Part shown: piece by piece, positions 53,912 to 64,000 of the stretch
Numbering within the stretch: position 1 is the first letter of the stretch
Layout: each line of letters opens with the position of its first letter
Assembly: GCA_949752735.1 (NCBI GenBank)
Contig: OX457037.1
Span: 13,930,432 to 13,994,431 of the forward strand
Origin: Lumbricus terrestris
Taxonomy: Eukaryota > Annelida > Clitellata > Crassiclitellata > Lumbricidae
Direction of reading: 5' to 3'
Length of the DNA: 64,000 nucleotides
Notes under the pieces: generated by a model
The model's input: only the letters and a program-made list of their open reading frames with translations
Databases searched by the model: none
Told to the model about the DNA's origin: nothing
Made by a program: the position numbers and the translations under genes

Positions 53912-54830
53912 TAGCTGGGGTACCCGGCGTTGCCCGGGAAATTAAGGAATCGACCCGTTCCGGCCACAACCCCACCACACGACACCCACCACACTCCGAG
54001 CTCTACCGGTACGCCACCCGAGAAATTTAGGTTTCAGGAAAATTTCCACCCCATCCCACCCCACTCCCTCCACTCCACCCATCCATCCCAACCCCCTCCG
54101 ACCCCCACCACCCCCACTCCACCCCCGCTTCCCACCCACCCCCCTTCCATCCCCCCACCCCACCCCCAACGCCCCCACCCCAACCCCCACCACCCGTCCC
54201 CCTCACCCCAACCCCCAAACCACCAACCATCCCTCCACTCCCAACCCCTTTCCAATCCACCACCCCACTCCACCCCTCCAACTCCCACCACCCCACTCCA
54301 CCCAACCTCCCACCCCATTCCCTCCACCCCACCACCACCCCTCAACCCCCCCCACCCCACTCCCACCCCATTCGTCTCCCCAACCCAAACCCCCACCTCA
54401 ACCCCTACCCGCCACCCACACCCCCACTCTCACTTCACCCCCACCCCCAACTCCCACCTCTCGACCCTCACCACCCAACCCCAACCCACCACCCCTCACC
54501 CTATCCCACCCCACCTCTCGACTCTCACCCCTCGACCCCCATTCAACCCCCATACCCCACCCCCACTCCCTCCACCCCGCCCCACCCCACTATCCCCACC
54601 CCACCCTCCTTCCCCACCCCCGCCTCAAAAGGTACGCGACCTGTGAAATCCGTTCTTGAACACCTTTAAAACGTTGTCAACCGCTGCTTTTATTCGTTTG
54701 GGACCGAAATACGGACTGTGAAGAACGCTGTTCTTAAACACCTCTAAAACGGTGTCGAACGGCTGCTTTTATACGTATTACGTATGGGACCCGAAAGAAA
54801 AGTGCTGTCATGAGCCTGAAAGGGCAGGGA
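53912..54830 (+). mobile_element. TAGCTGGG-type repeat with CCCCACC-rich core
   Basis: The head ctagctggggtacccggcgt (with the CCCGGC...GCCCGGG stem) and the tail ggtacgcgacctgtgaaatc, gggaccgaaa match those of 11618-12270. The middle (53965-54628) is about 660 bp of nearly G-free CCCCACC, CCCAAC and CACTCC words. In the tail a roughly 85-bp segment is duplicated (cacctttaaaacgttgtcaa and cacctctaaaacggtgtcga). The 238-codon Pro-rich frame is compositional. Confidence 0.68.
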
Positions 54831-55119
54831 CCAACAGGGAAAATGAGAGTTTTTGCCTTCCCACCGTGGCCCCCTCCCCATGGTGGCAGAGATTCGCGAA
54901 CCCCTTCTCTACGCGTCGGATGCCGACACGGACACAGTAGTGAAAGTTTGGAGTGAAAAGCTCAAAAAGTGTGGAAATGCATTCCGGTCAAACAGACGGA
55001 ATCGTCTCTTTATTTATATAGATGATCGTCAAAGAATGCAAGCCCAACCAGCAGCTCAGACAAGTGTCACAAGTGAAAACTAAAATATGGTTGTGAGAGT
55101 CTTGGCAATATCCCTGTTT

Positions 55120-57165
55120 CTGTAGGTTGACGGAACGAATAGCACATTAACGATTCTCTGCCAAGATTTCGTTTATTCGGAATTCCACCGCTGAATCGCC
55201 GCTGCCCACCTTTTCTACCACGGAGCATCGACTTTCAACACTCCAGGAGATTTCAAGTCAGGAGCTGCGACGACTTATCCTCTCCTCTGCCACCAAGACG
55301 TGCGAGCTGGATCCTGTGCCATCATTTCTTGTTCAGGAACTAATCGAGAATCTCCTTCCCTTCCTTACAATTCTACGCAACAGTTCGATCCGTGAGACGT
55401 GCCTACCCGACTCGCAGAAGCGTTCCATTCTCCTACCTATTTTGAAGCGTGATGGTCTGGACCAAAGTGATCCTGCAAACTATCGCCCTATTGCTAACGT
55501 TACTTTCTTATCTAAAACACTGGAACGCATTGTTGCCAACCAGCTGATTGCTTATTTGGATATGAATGAATTGATTCCGTGGCAGCAGTCGGGTTTCCGT
55601 CGGAATCATTCCACAGAGATTCTCCTGCTTCGAGTTTTGTCTGACTTTTATGGTGCGGTTGACCGTGGACAGGTCACTCTCCTTGCTCTCTTCGACGTTA
55701 GCTCTGCCTTCGACTCGGTGGCCCACTCCATTCTCCTGCGACGTCTTCCCACTTCGTTTGGCTTGGTGGATCAGCCCTTTGACTGGCTTACATCCTTTTT
55801 AGCTGGCCGCTCTAACTGTGTGGTCCTAGGATCGACTAGGTCTCATTGGGTCTCTGCCCCTTTTGGCGTGCCCCAGGGTTCCGTCTTGGGTCCTCTGCTG
55901 TATCTTATTTATAGTGCGGATGTTTGCTTCTTGCTGGCGTCTCAGGGCTTTCTGCACCAACTATTTGCAGATGACGTGCAAGCCTACACTCTAAACGCGA
56001 AGTATGTCATATGGTAAGCTTAAGATTACTTCGACTTGTCCACTGGGTGGATGCGGTTGCTGCTGTCAGCCGGATGTGTCTGCAAACGAATATTCTTTCT
56101 GCCTAGATGGCCTCTAATCGGCTTCTCCTAAATCCTTCTAAGACGCAACTTATTTGTCTTGGTGGTCGTAGGCAACTACAGGGTATTGACTTCTCCCAAC
56201 TTGTTCGGCTCTCCCAACTTGCTCGGCTCTTTCCTCACATCACTTTTCCCCTCACAGTCCGTGATCTAGGACTCACCACCAACCATGTCCCACTCTTTCC
56301 CAGCATGTGAACCTGGTTGCACGGAGTGCTTATTACCAGCTTCGCCAGCTCCGGGTGGCCTCTCGTTCTCTCTCCCATGACGCAGTTATCGTCCTTGTCC
56401 ACGCCTTTGTTACAAGTCGAATTGACAACTGTTACTCCCTCCTTGCTGGCATTCCCCTTGGGGTTCTGGGGCGGCTTGATCCAATCCTGCGTTCGGCTGC
56501 TCGCCTTGTTGGACGGCTCCCAAAATTTGCTCCTATCTCCGCGTATATGCGGGACGTGCTGCACTTGCTGCCTATGTCCCAGCGGATCTCTTACCGCATT
56601 GCTGCTGTGGTCTCTCGTTGCGTACTTGGCTGCGCTCCATCTTATCTGCGTGATCTTTGCGCCCGGTGTCTGACTTTGCAGCGCGTCGAGTTCACCCCTC
56701 GGCTAGGGGTGAAATGGTTCGGCGGTCTCGCTTGGCTATCCAGCAGCGCCGTGCTTTCTCGTTTGTGGGACCTACCGTCTGGAATGACCTCCCGGTTGCG
56801 CCTCGCTCCTTACTTTTGGTCCATCCAGCATGACTTTTTTAAAGTGCAGTTGTACACAAATGTGCAGTTCTAAATGGATTTGTGTTGTTGTAGATGCACT
56901 TCTGCACAGTTAAAACTAGCCAAAAGTCATTGTCCTTCGATCGGGAGTAGGCCTAATTTACCATGGAAAATGGGAAAGGATAGGAGTTGTGCAGTTCTAA
57001 AAATTCCTTAAAAACAGCCCTGCCATCCAGTAGGGTTCTACAAGTCCCTCAAGTCTTTTTTTCTTCAGTCGTGGTTGGCTGGGAGCGCCTCTGAGCAGCT
57101 CCTTGAAGAGTCGCTATATAAATGCTCTTTATGAATGAATGAATAAATGAATTAATTAATTAATG
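55120..57165 (+). pseudogene. L2/CR1-type LINE, 5'-truncated, RT core intact
   Basis: An unbroken frame to 56017 covers the reverse-transcriptase fingers and palm: NYRPIANVTFLSKTLERI, QSGFRRNHST, motif A FDVSSAFDSV, motif B GVPQGSVLGPLL and catalytic FADD (about 55966). A stop follows shortly after. Further frames give LLLNPSKTQLICLG, then RQLRVASRSLS, HAFVTSRIDNCYSL, LRSAARLVG and APSYLRDLC, the usual L2 C-terminal order. The 3' end is gctatataaatgctctttat with an ATGA-repeat tail. The endonuclease domain is absent. It is younger than the copy at 31845 but inactive. Confidence 0.87.
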
Positions 57166-58601
57166 TCATTTTCTGGGAGAATCTGTTGATGCTGCACACT
57201 GCATCACTGCATTCCAGTGTGCATTCCAGCATCAGCAGGTTTTCCAAGAAATGACATTGATTTGCTCTGCATGCCGTCAACCTACAGAAACACTCACATA
57301 ATTATGCGAGTCACAAAGACTGACACTTCCTTGAGATGATTCCTGACTTGTTCGCCACGTGAGGGCCCACAAGACTTCCGTGATCTGGTTGAAACTGTCC
57401 GTAGACCGTGCTGAGGTTCATAAATTGTGAGTGGAATATCCGACCATCCATTCGTAATCGTTATCGTAAACTCAAAATTTCTAAAGCGTCACTCGAAAGC
57501 CAAGCGCGGGGCACTAGCTTATTCACGAGCGATGCGTTGAGTTAGAAGGGTTGTCCGTGAGAGTAGTCCGTGGTGGTCCGGGTCCAGTTACCATAGGATC
57601 AGAGGGGCGGAGCAATACAATGCGTAACTGCTGGATTACGGAAACGTTTTCGATGTGGTGGAATGCCACCGAAGGTCGTATCAAGAATTTCATTTGAGGG
57701 GAGGGTGTTTATTCGACCGTGAGTAAGCCCCCTAAGCATCCGAACCAATTGAATAAGGGTTTTGGATGAGCGTCATGAGCTCTCATAGCGGATTCTGAAC
57801 GGCCAATACAATAGTTACACACTGTAGTTATAACGTCATGTATTAGTAAATGCATTATTTTATTTTTACATTACTTTATCTTGGGGAGAGGGTGTTCAAA
57901 CACCCAAACACCCCCAAGCTATGGCCTTGATGCCACCGAGGAAAATGTAAATAGTTTAAGAAGTTCGCTGTAGTCATCTTTGGCTTGAATTTCTCCAGCT
58001 GTGCCACTGCAAACTCAATGACCTCATCCTTCCATGGTACCTGGTCGCCATATGCTCAATTTTCTCATCCTCCGTGGATGTGGAAAAGGAGGCCTAGTCT
58101 ATTCTAGGTCGAAAATCTTTGAAGTTGTTAAATAGCTCTATGTTGGCAAACTGCGATGCAGAATACAGCCTTAGAACCTTTTCCAAAAATTGATTTATGA
58201 AATGTTGTGGTTGTACACGTAAAATTTTGGAGCTCTCATCCGAAGTCTCTTTCCAACAGTGAGCACATGTCACCATTCAGAAATCTTACAATTTCAGCGG
58301 TACCGCCTACTAAGCAACTTGCAGTAGTTGCTTGACTTGGTACATCACTATCTCTCACAAATTCCATGCCAGTAAGTAAGAAGCATCGTAGTTCATATTT
58401 TATAAGTTAGAAAATGAAATCTCAGGATTATGCGCAATTATCGAAAATTTAACTGGTTGCGAGAGTCGAAAATACATTTAGAATATGAAAATATTTTGCA
58501 TAAAGAGTCTATGCAAGTCGTATCACAAATTGCGGGTTGGAGAACAAAAAGAAATAGCTTCAAATTCTGTCCATTATCGATGTAACCACCCTACTATAGA
58601 A

Positions 58602-61384
58602 TAGGGTGGTTAAAAAAAAATCAAGCTAGATACCAAGACACCCTCTCAATTTGTTAGACCTGTCAATAGTATTATTGACACCAAATTTCAACTTCATAGT
58701 CCAACTGCTCAGCGACATAGAAATATTACCATATAGTTGTATTGGATAGAAATCTTGATTCATTCATAGCTTGATCAAAAACCTCAACCATTGTCGTGTA
58801 GATGACATTGAAATAGTTTCTGTTGTGCTATTATACTTACCGCAGTCAAGACTAGACTGCTGTTTAGCCATCAATTGACAAATTAATGTACTTGATAGCA
58901 ATGACATAATTATTATACGCTGATCTGATCATGAAGCATTGAGATTGTTGGTGTCAATCACTGCGCAGCAGCGCTTGCTTGCGATCTTTTGTCCTGTCAC
59001 TTTCACGGAATACCATTCACATGGAGTGCTTACGATGACCAGGATGGAGCATGATGAAGCTGTAAGATCTAAATTTGTATCCACTTGCAGCACACTGAAT
59101 ATGTTGACCGCTTGTAAGTGCTAGTTTCAGATGATGGTGTGGATAAACTCTTTATTGTGCCCAACTTTACTTGTATGCAGGCTATAATTTAAATCCAAGG
59201 TATTTCATTATCTTCTGAACTTAATATGAAGACTCACTGATAATGTCCAAGCCTTGATCTTTGATACAACACAATCATGTCAACACCGGGTGTTTTAGAG
59301 GAGTATACGTTTTTCAAAAAGACATAATAGGTAACAAGTTTCTGTGGCTGGCCTGCTGTCGTCATTGGGATGGAGTTGATTTTAGGGAAAATCTCCATTT
59401 TGTGTTGTGGTCCATCTAATTCAAAATATAATCCAATTAATTAAGAGATTTAAGAATGTGTGGGATGGTGCAACACGTGACAACATCCGAGTTCTGTAAG
59501 TCGTATCCATTACTGAAGCCTCCCATGAGAGAGCATTCGGTTTTCTCAAGTAGTCTGCTGAAAATAAAGTCAGTTTAACTTTTTAAGAGATGACTACCAA
59601 GAAATCATTGAGGTTTCAATGGTTGTCCTTGGAAGTCAGCCCTCAATAAGAAACTGGAGAGCCCAATTTACCATACACGTTAAATGGCCAGGTTACTGTA
59701 TGCCATCAAAACATACCGATTTAGCAATCAACGTGACGTATTCAATCTAAGAAAGTTTGGTGTCTAACTCAGATTCATCCATTTGTGTAATTTGGTTCCC
59801 TTCTTCTCTCAAAGGCATGGACAAAGACCTCCTCCTGCTGCTGAAACTCCAGGGCCCGTATGCACATAAGGGAATAACTCTTATATATGGCTTAAATCTG
59901 GCCTATTCCGGAATACTGGGTTATTTCCGTATGCATGGCTTGAGATTAGCGAATTAAACAAGGTATAACGTTATTCCAACTCCAAGGTAGGAGTAAGACG
60001 GCTACTCCCATTGTGAACAATAGACGGCCGACGTTAGCTGGACAGCGTGAACAATAGGCAGCCGTCGATATTTCCCTGTGGCCCGTCTTTAGGTCTGAAT
60101 CTGTTTAACCCACGCTGGCAACGACCGCATATAAATATCTTTCACGCATGCGGGCTCAGCTATAACCTATTGAATTGGGGGGAAGAGCAAGCGTCATGCA
60201 TCGTCGGGTGCAAGGAATGTGTTGATTAGTTACTCCACTTGTTATTTTTTCTCGTGCATACGGATAAATTCCAATGGCTAAGTCGGGAGTTGTTAAGTCG
60301 CGTTTAGGCACTATACATAGATTACCTTATGCCTTGTCCTGTGCATACCGGTCAGGACAATATCTGTCAATTTTGATTCATCTAGGAAATATGATTCACG
60401 AGACTATTATCTATAGGAGATCAGCGTTGAAGCCATGAATGTCATAGAAAATCACTAGTACATTGTACCTTTCAAATGAGGCTTAAAGTCTGACACTGTT
60501 ATGCTGCCAACTGCCGGCTACAGCTAAGGTGAAGATACTTTACGTAATGACAGCAAATCCTCGGTGAAAGGATGTTGAGGGGTAGTGATGTGGTGCTGAA
60601 AGAGAGGGATTGCCTGGGCGACTTTGTAACCCAGTGAACACTGACACTACTGCCACACCTGAAGTTTGGTGATTCTCTTTTTGCACTTACACCAGAGCAA
60701 TAAACTCAAAATTTCTAAAGCGCCACTCGCGCTGAGAATGAGGATTACCAACAGGGCAGAGACTGAAGTCAGCAATTAAGAGTGGTAAACGACACGGCTG
60801 AGAGAAGTGTGAAGTTGTTCGAGGAATTCAACTGACTCATCGCTGATGAAGGAAAAAGCTGTGTTTTCTCCGAGTGGTCAAGGCAAATAGGAAAGTTGCC
60901 CTCACTCAATCAATAAAGAAATCTGCTGCTGACACCGTGCTTGCAAACTGGAAAACCTTCTTGAGTATAAGACTTCATCGGGTGTTGGAGTCATAAAATG
61001 AGAACAATTATAGACATTTGTGGATTTAATTATGTTTTTTGACATTTTTTGACACTTTCCATATTTAAAACCTACTGTAATTTTCGATTTCAAGCTGACC
61101 AACTCTTTAAGTATCACACATATTGTCATGTTACAGTAATGTTTGATTTATTTCGAAATAAAACCCAATTGTATGGGAATATTTGCTCGACACATGTATT
61201 TCTACATTAACGTCTATACATTGGCCCATGCAAAGTAACAGAGTCGTTGAACACCGCCTTCCAGTTGAAATAGGAAGCTGAAATTTTGTCTCAATAATAC
61301 TAATGATATGTCTAATAAACGGGGAGAGTGTCTTGGTTTTTAGCTTGAACTTTATTTTTTACCATGTATTTGTGAACCACACTA
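58602..61384. mobile_element. hAT-type element E2, adjacent to E1 with shared duplication
   Basis: The left end TAGGGTGGTTAAAAAAAAAT and right end (reverse complement) TAGTGTGGTTCACAAATACA extend into terminal repeats of about 130 bp sharing tcaagctara.accaagacac and a gtattattga word. CTATAGAA lies at 58594-58601 and again at 61385-61392. A smaller inverted pair (cagggcccgtatgcacataa at 59848 and tgtgcataccggtc to 60354) marks a likely MITE inside, and an L2 tail lies at 60705-60735. No transposase is recognised; 61390-61890 holds no gene. Confidence 0.78.
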
Positions 61385-61896
61385 CTATAGAATCATAAAA
61401 AGGAGCCTTAACCTACTTTTTGGTGAATAATGTGAATAGTTTTGAACTGCTGGCCCTGCTGTTATTCTTGTGTTTTATGTTTAGTTGAGTGTTTACTGCT
61501 TAATATTGTTGACATAAAACATTTAATTGATTTAAAACACTATTACAATCGACCTGCAACATTCTCAAAAAAATAAAATCTCATGATTTTTTAAATAATT
61601 ATTTGTCAAATTTTAAAACTCGTTGGGCACCTCTTCGAGAACGAATTTTTAAGAAATATTTTGCTCGATAATTAAATACACGAAAAGGCAACGAATCGGC
61701 ACTATTTCGTTCTTATTCCAGAAATTTTACTTTTACTCACTCCAGCCTAATGTAGGCCTACATTGTTTTGAGACCTGAGTCGCTTAGATGGGTTTAACTT
61801 AAGGACCCACTCAAAGTCCACGATTACAAATTCGTGTAGTAAACATAGCTGAATGACTGATATTGTTAGGCTAAACTGGATTTCAATATCTCTCAC

Positions 61897-62062
61897 CTCC
61901 ACGACTGATATGATAATCCAGACTGAAGCCGGTTGAGATAACTGAACTATCAGTGGCAAAGTTGATGCGTCCTTGACTACACCATGGAACTGAAACTGGC
62001 TGAGGCAGTGAAGATCCAGACGATATAACCGATTGGTAGCTCGAGTTTGTTGGACAGCTTAC
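61897..62062 (-). CDS. CUB domain, second-half exon (phase 0 to 1)
   Basis: The acceptor ttctgtgatag is followed by VSCPTNSSYQSVI, then SVPWCSQGRINFATDSS and STGFSLDYHISRG, ending in donor GTGAGA after one base of a codon. Conserved landmarks match the second half of a CUB domain. It is closest to the exon at 1359-1524 (shared VSCPTNSS, PWCSQ and GFSL). The matching first-half exon is not in the 1.9 kb to the window edge, so it must lie beyond 64 kb, unless this is an orphan duplicate exon. The split codon joins with 37913-38085 as Gly across a 23.8 kb intron filled with transposons. Confidence 0.8.
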
Positions 62063-62606
62063 CTATCACAGAAAAGTTAAAAATGAAATTTGATATAATT
62101 TTAAAGAATTCTCAACTGTACCATGCATCTGATTTGCTTAATTCTTCAAAGGCGGATAAACTTTGTAATCGTCAGATTTTACAGTGGTAGATCTAATGTA
62201 GGCTAATGGACCGACCATCTACCTATTACAAGATAAACGCTCTCATTTAACTTTTTAGTACATGGCAAACATACATGTATAGTAGGGTGGAGTGAAAAAT
62301 TTTTTTTCCGAATTTCAAATTCCGTTAGCGATCAAAAGTTGCGTATGGTATCACAGAATTGCTACAAAAAATTTGGAATTTTTATGTTGACGTCTTCTGC
62401 CCTCTACCGGACGATTTATGGACCCCCTATTGATTTTCAGTACTTTCATGCATTTTTCGACCATGGCTTGGAATCTGAAAATTGCACTGTTAGAAGCAGA
62501 TCATGTAACAATTTGCTAACTGGCGTTTCTGGACTAATTTGACCCTCCTGAAAACGAATATCGCGGTTAGCAAGCTGGATTTTTAGCGGTTCCATGAGAA
62601 AACAAG

Positions 62607-63095
62607 ATGGCGGACAAAATGGCTGCCAATTGCTTCAAATGACTAAAAGTAAAGTATTGTATGTGACAGGAACACGGTTTTAGACTCTAAATTAAGATTA
62701 TAGGGTTCAAGGAATGCAATGGAATCAAAGACACATACATAGCACTGCAGCAAAATCAAAATGGCGGACAAAATGGCGGCAAAAATCTTGAAATGGCTAT
62801 AGGTGAAGTAATGCATACAATGGAATCATGATTTCAGGGTTTAAGTCAACATTTTCGAGGTCAAGGAATGCGATGGAACCAAGGTCACATATGTAACACT
62901 GCACGAAAACCAAAATGGCGGACAAAATGGCGGCTTGAATATTAAAATGGCTATTGGCGAAGTCATGTATGCAATGGAATCATGATTTCAGGGTCTATGT
63001 AAACATTTTCGAGGTTAGGGAATATGATGGAGCCAATATCACTCACGTAGCACTGCACGAAAACCAAAATGGCGGACACAATGGCGGCCAGATCC
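62607..63095. repeat. Tandem repeat of about 153 bp (aaaatggcggacaaaatggc)
   Basis: Three complete units and the start of a fourth begin with gatggcggacaaaatggctg or close variants at about 62607, 62760, 62913 and 63068. Each continues with tggctat.ggtgaagt, gcaatggaatcatgatttca and gaggtcaaggaatg. The preceding 62283-62600 starts with tagggtggagtgaaaaattt, perhaps the left end of a MITE that contains the array; no right end is seen. Confidence 0.75.
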
Positions 63096-63194
63096 TATTC
63101 CTCGTACCATTGTTGTCCATGCTATAATTTATCTGGAAACTGGTCCTAAGAATTGCGACACGATTTATTGGGTATATCGTAAAAATTTGGTCAT

Positions 63195-63625
63195 ATCTCA
63201 TATTATATGCAGATGTCTTGCATTGGCTCCGTTTCCAGCAGCGTATTGCCTACAGGGTCTGTGTGCTGGTTAGGCGGTGCTTTGAGGGACGAGCCCCACT
63301 TATCGGCAAAAACTCTGTTTTTCAACTCAGGTGTCCATCGTCGATCCACTCTTCGGTTGGCGGATACAGCTGAACTTCTGCTATTCGACAGTAACGTTCA
63401 TTCTCTGTGGCTGGTTCCACAACCTGAAATGTCCACTCATTTTCACAGCGCCTATTATTATTATTATTATTATTATTATTACATAAATTATTGCCCATGG
63501 GTCACTCCACTCCGTTCCTTAAGAATCTAAAAACTGCCCTATTCAGTTGTGGTTAGATCGGGAGTGATACCGAGTAGCCTACTTTGAAAAGGCCCTACAT
63601 AAAATATTCTAAATAGCCTAAATAA
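63195..63625 (+). pseudogene. L2-type LINE C-terminal and 3' end fragment
   Basis: The plus strand reads DVLHWLRFQQRIAYR-like codons across a shift, then VCVLVRRCFEGRAPL, and ends in the LINE 3' module gttgtggttagatcgggagt, cctacataaaat and aaataaatgct. A (TTA)n tract of nine units interrupts it at 63452-63480. It belongs to the same family as 55120-57165. Confidence 0.65.
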
Positions 63626-63669
63626 ATGCTACCCTCTATAAAAAAGTTGCTGACTGGACAAGTTACTTT

Positions 63670-63923
63670 TCACAAGGCATCCAATGCCACAGATTTTGAG
63701 GGAGGCTCATGGCACGATATTGATGCCAGGTCCATGGAATAGTCAGTTTGATACGCTGTGATAAGGTGCTGCATGATAACTTCGTCAGTGTTCTTTTGCA
63801 GAACGCTCCCTGGTTTAAGACCTGCTGAGGAAATTGTGATAATTTCAATGATCACATCTGGCAATAAGGGAACACTGTAGATAAATTCCACAGCACAGGC
63901 CCCAGATGCCATCTTGCAAAGAC
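63670..63923 (-). CDS. Possible terminal exon, unknown domain
   Basis: On the minus strand a strong acceptor (gatttcagtttttttccag) is followed by 84 open codons ending in TGA at 63670. The phase 1 start equals that of first-half CUB exons, so a second-half CUB exon beyond 64 kb could splice to it. The peptide has ACAVEFIYSVPLLPDVIIEI, LKPGSVLQKNTDEVIMQHL and a final Cys in ASISCHEPP. GSV followed by a helix-like DEVIMQHL is loosely like SEA domains, but I would not assign it. If real, it ends an upstream CUB gene, which would make the exon at 61897-62062 hard to place. Confidence 0.35.
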
Positions 63924-64000
63924 CTGGAAAAAAACTGAAATCAAATTCCGATTGCATAGATGACTTCACCAATAGCCATTTTATAATTGTGGCAGCCATT

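Larger units (their letters stand above)
50006..58593. mobile_element. hAT-type element E1 swollen by nested insertions
   Basis: The left end TAGGGTGGTTCTAAAAAATG and right end (reverse complement) TAGGGTGGTTACATCGATAA share a ctctccaacc/ttctccaaccc stretch further in. The duplication CTATAGAA is present at 49998-50005 and 58594-58601, so the 8.6 kb between them behaves as one insertion. It now holds a Jockey-like LINE (about 50452-53530), hAT E3 inside that LINE, a TAGCTGGG-type repeat (53912-54830) and an L2-like LINE (55120-57165). The residual E1 body (53540-53910 and 57170-58593) shows only short frames, such as 58094-58276 on the minus strand, with no recognised family. Confidence 0.75.

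Noticed and set aside
53930..54646. A 238-codon proline/threonine-rich frame and Gly/Trp-rich antisense frames
   Set aside because: The strand is almost free of G, so stops cannot occur; the sequence is a minisatellite core of a repeat family, as at 11636-12142.

Overview
This is a eukaryotic (animal) genomic window, AT-rich, with consensus GT-AG splice sites and long introns. It is crowded with metazoan-type transposons: hAT, piggyBac, Tc1/mariner, L2/CR1 and Jockey-like LINEs, and a Ty3/gypsy LTR element. The host protein is a secreted multi-CUB protein, and the word TAGGCCTA is strikingly frequent. A marine invertebrate fits, but the species cannot be named from the sequence alone. No bacterial, organellar, rRNA or CRISPR sequence was seen.

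Host genes: the only convincing host coding sequence is on the minus strand. Short exons encode alternating first and second halves of CUB domains, separated by introns of 0.17 to about 26 kb. Exons lie at 61897-62062, 37913-38085, 34380-34548, 13404-13472 (signal peptide), 8013-8188, 3160-3331, 2811-2992 and 1359-1524. Every first-half exon starts in phase 1 and ends in phase 0, and every second-half exon does the reverse, so each CUB domain is a phase 1-1 two-exon module. The signal-peptide exon also ends in phase 1, so it can be the start of a downstream gene (13.47 kb to beyond base 1), lying behind an upstream paralogue that runs in from beyond 64 kb. A possible terminal exon is at 63670-63923.

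Mobile elements fill the introns. At 15213-20376 is a Ty3/gypsy element (minus strand) with apparently identical 831-bp LTRs, a 4-bp target duplication and one long open frame. That frame keeps Gag, zinc knuckle, protease and the integrase tail, but has lost reverse transcriptase, most of RNase H and the integrase core, and its first roughly 173 codons lie inside the LTR. hAT-type elements with 8-bp target duplications lie at 4076-6401, 14235-14567, 20747-22087, 25063-25534, 41305-42084, 47795-49776, 50006-58593 (with nested LINEs and a further hAT at 51178-53084) and 58602-61384. The last two are adjacent and share the middle target duplication. Two piggyBac-like elements at 35296-37338 are likewise joined at one TTAA. 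Other elements include a decayed mariner (10426-11598), a Mutator-like foldback (26977-27688), several 5'-truncated L2-type LINEs, long microsatellites and minisatellites.

A recurring theme is modularity. A roughly 65-bp AT-rich module recurs in at least six loci whose ends belong to different terminal-repeat families. Several hAT elements carry mirrored passenger DNA (LINE tails, a smaller MITE), so the elements themselves became inverted repeats. All coordinates were derived by eye, and no alignment or database search was run.
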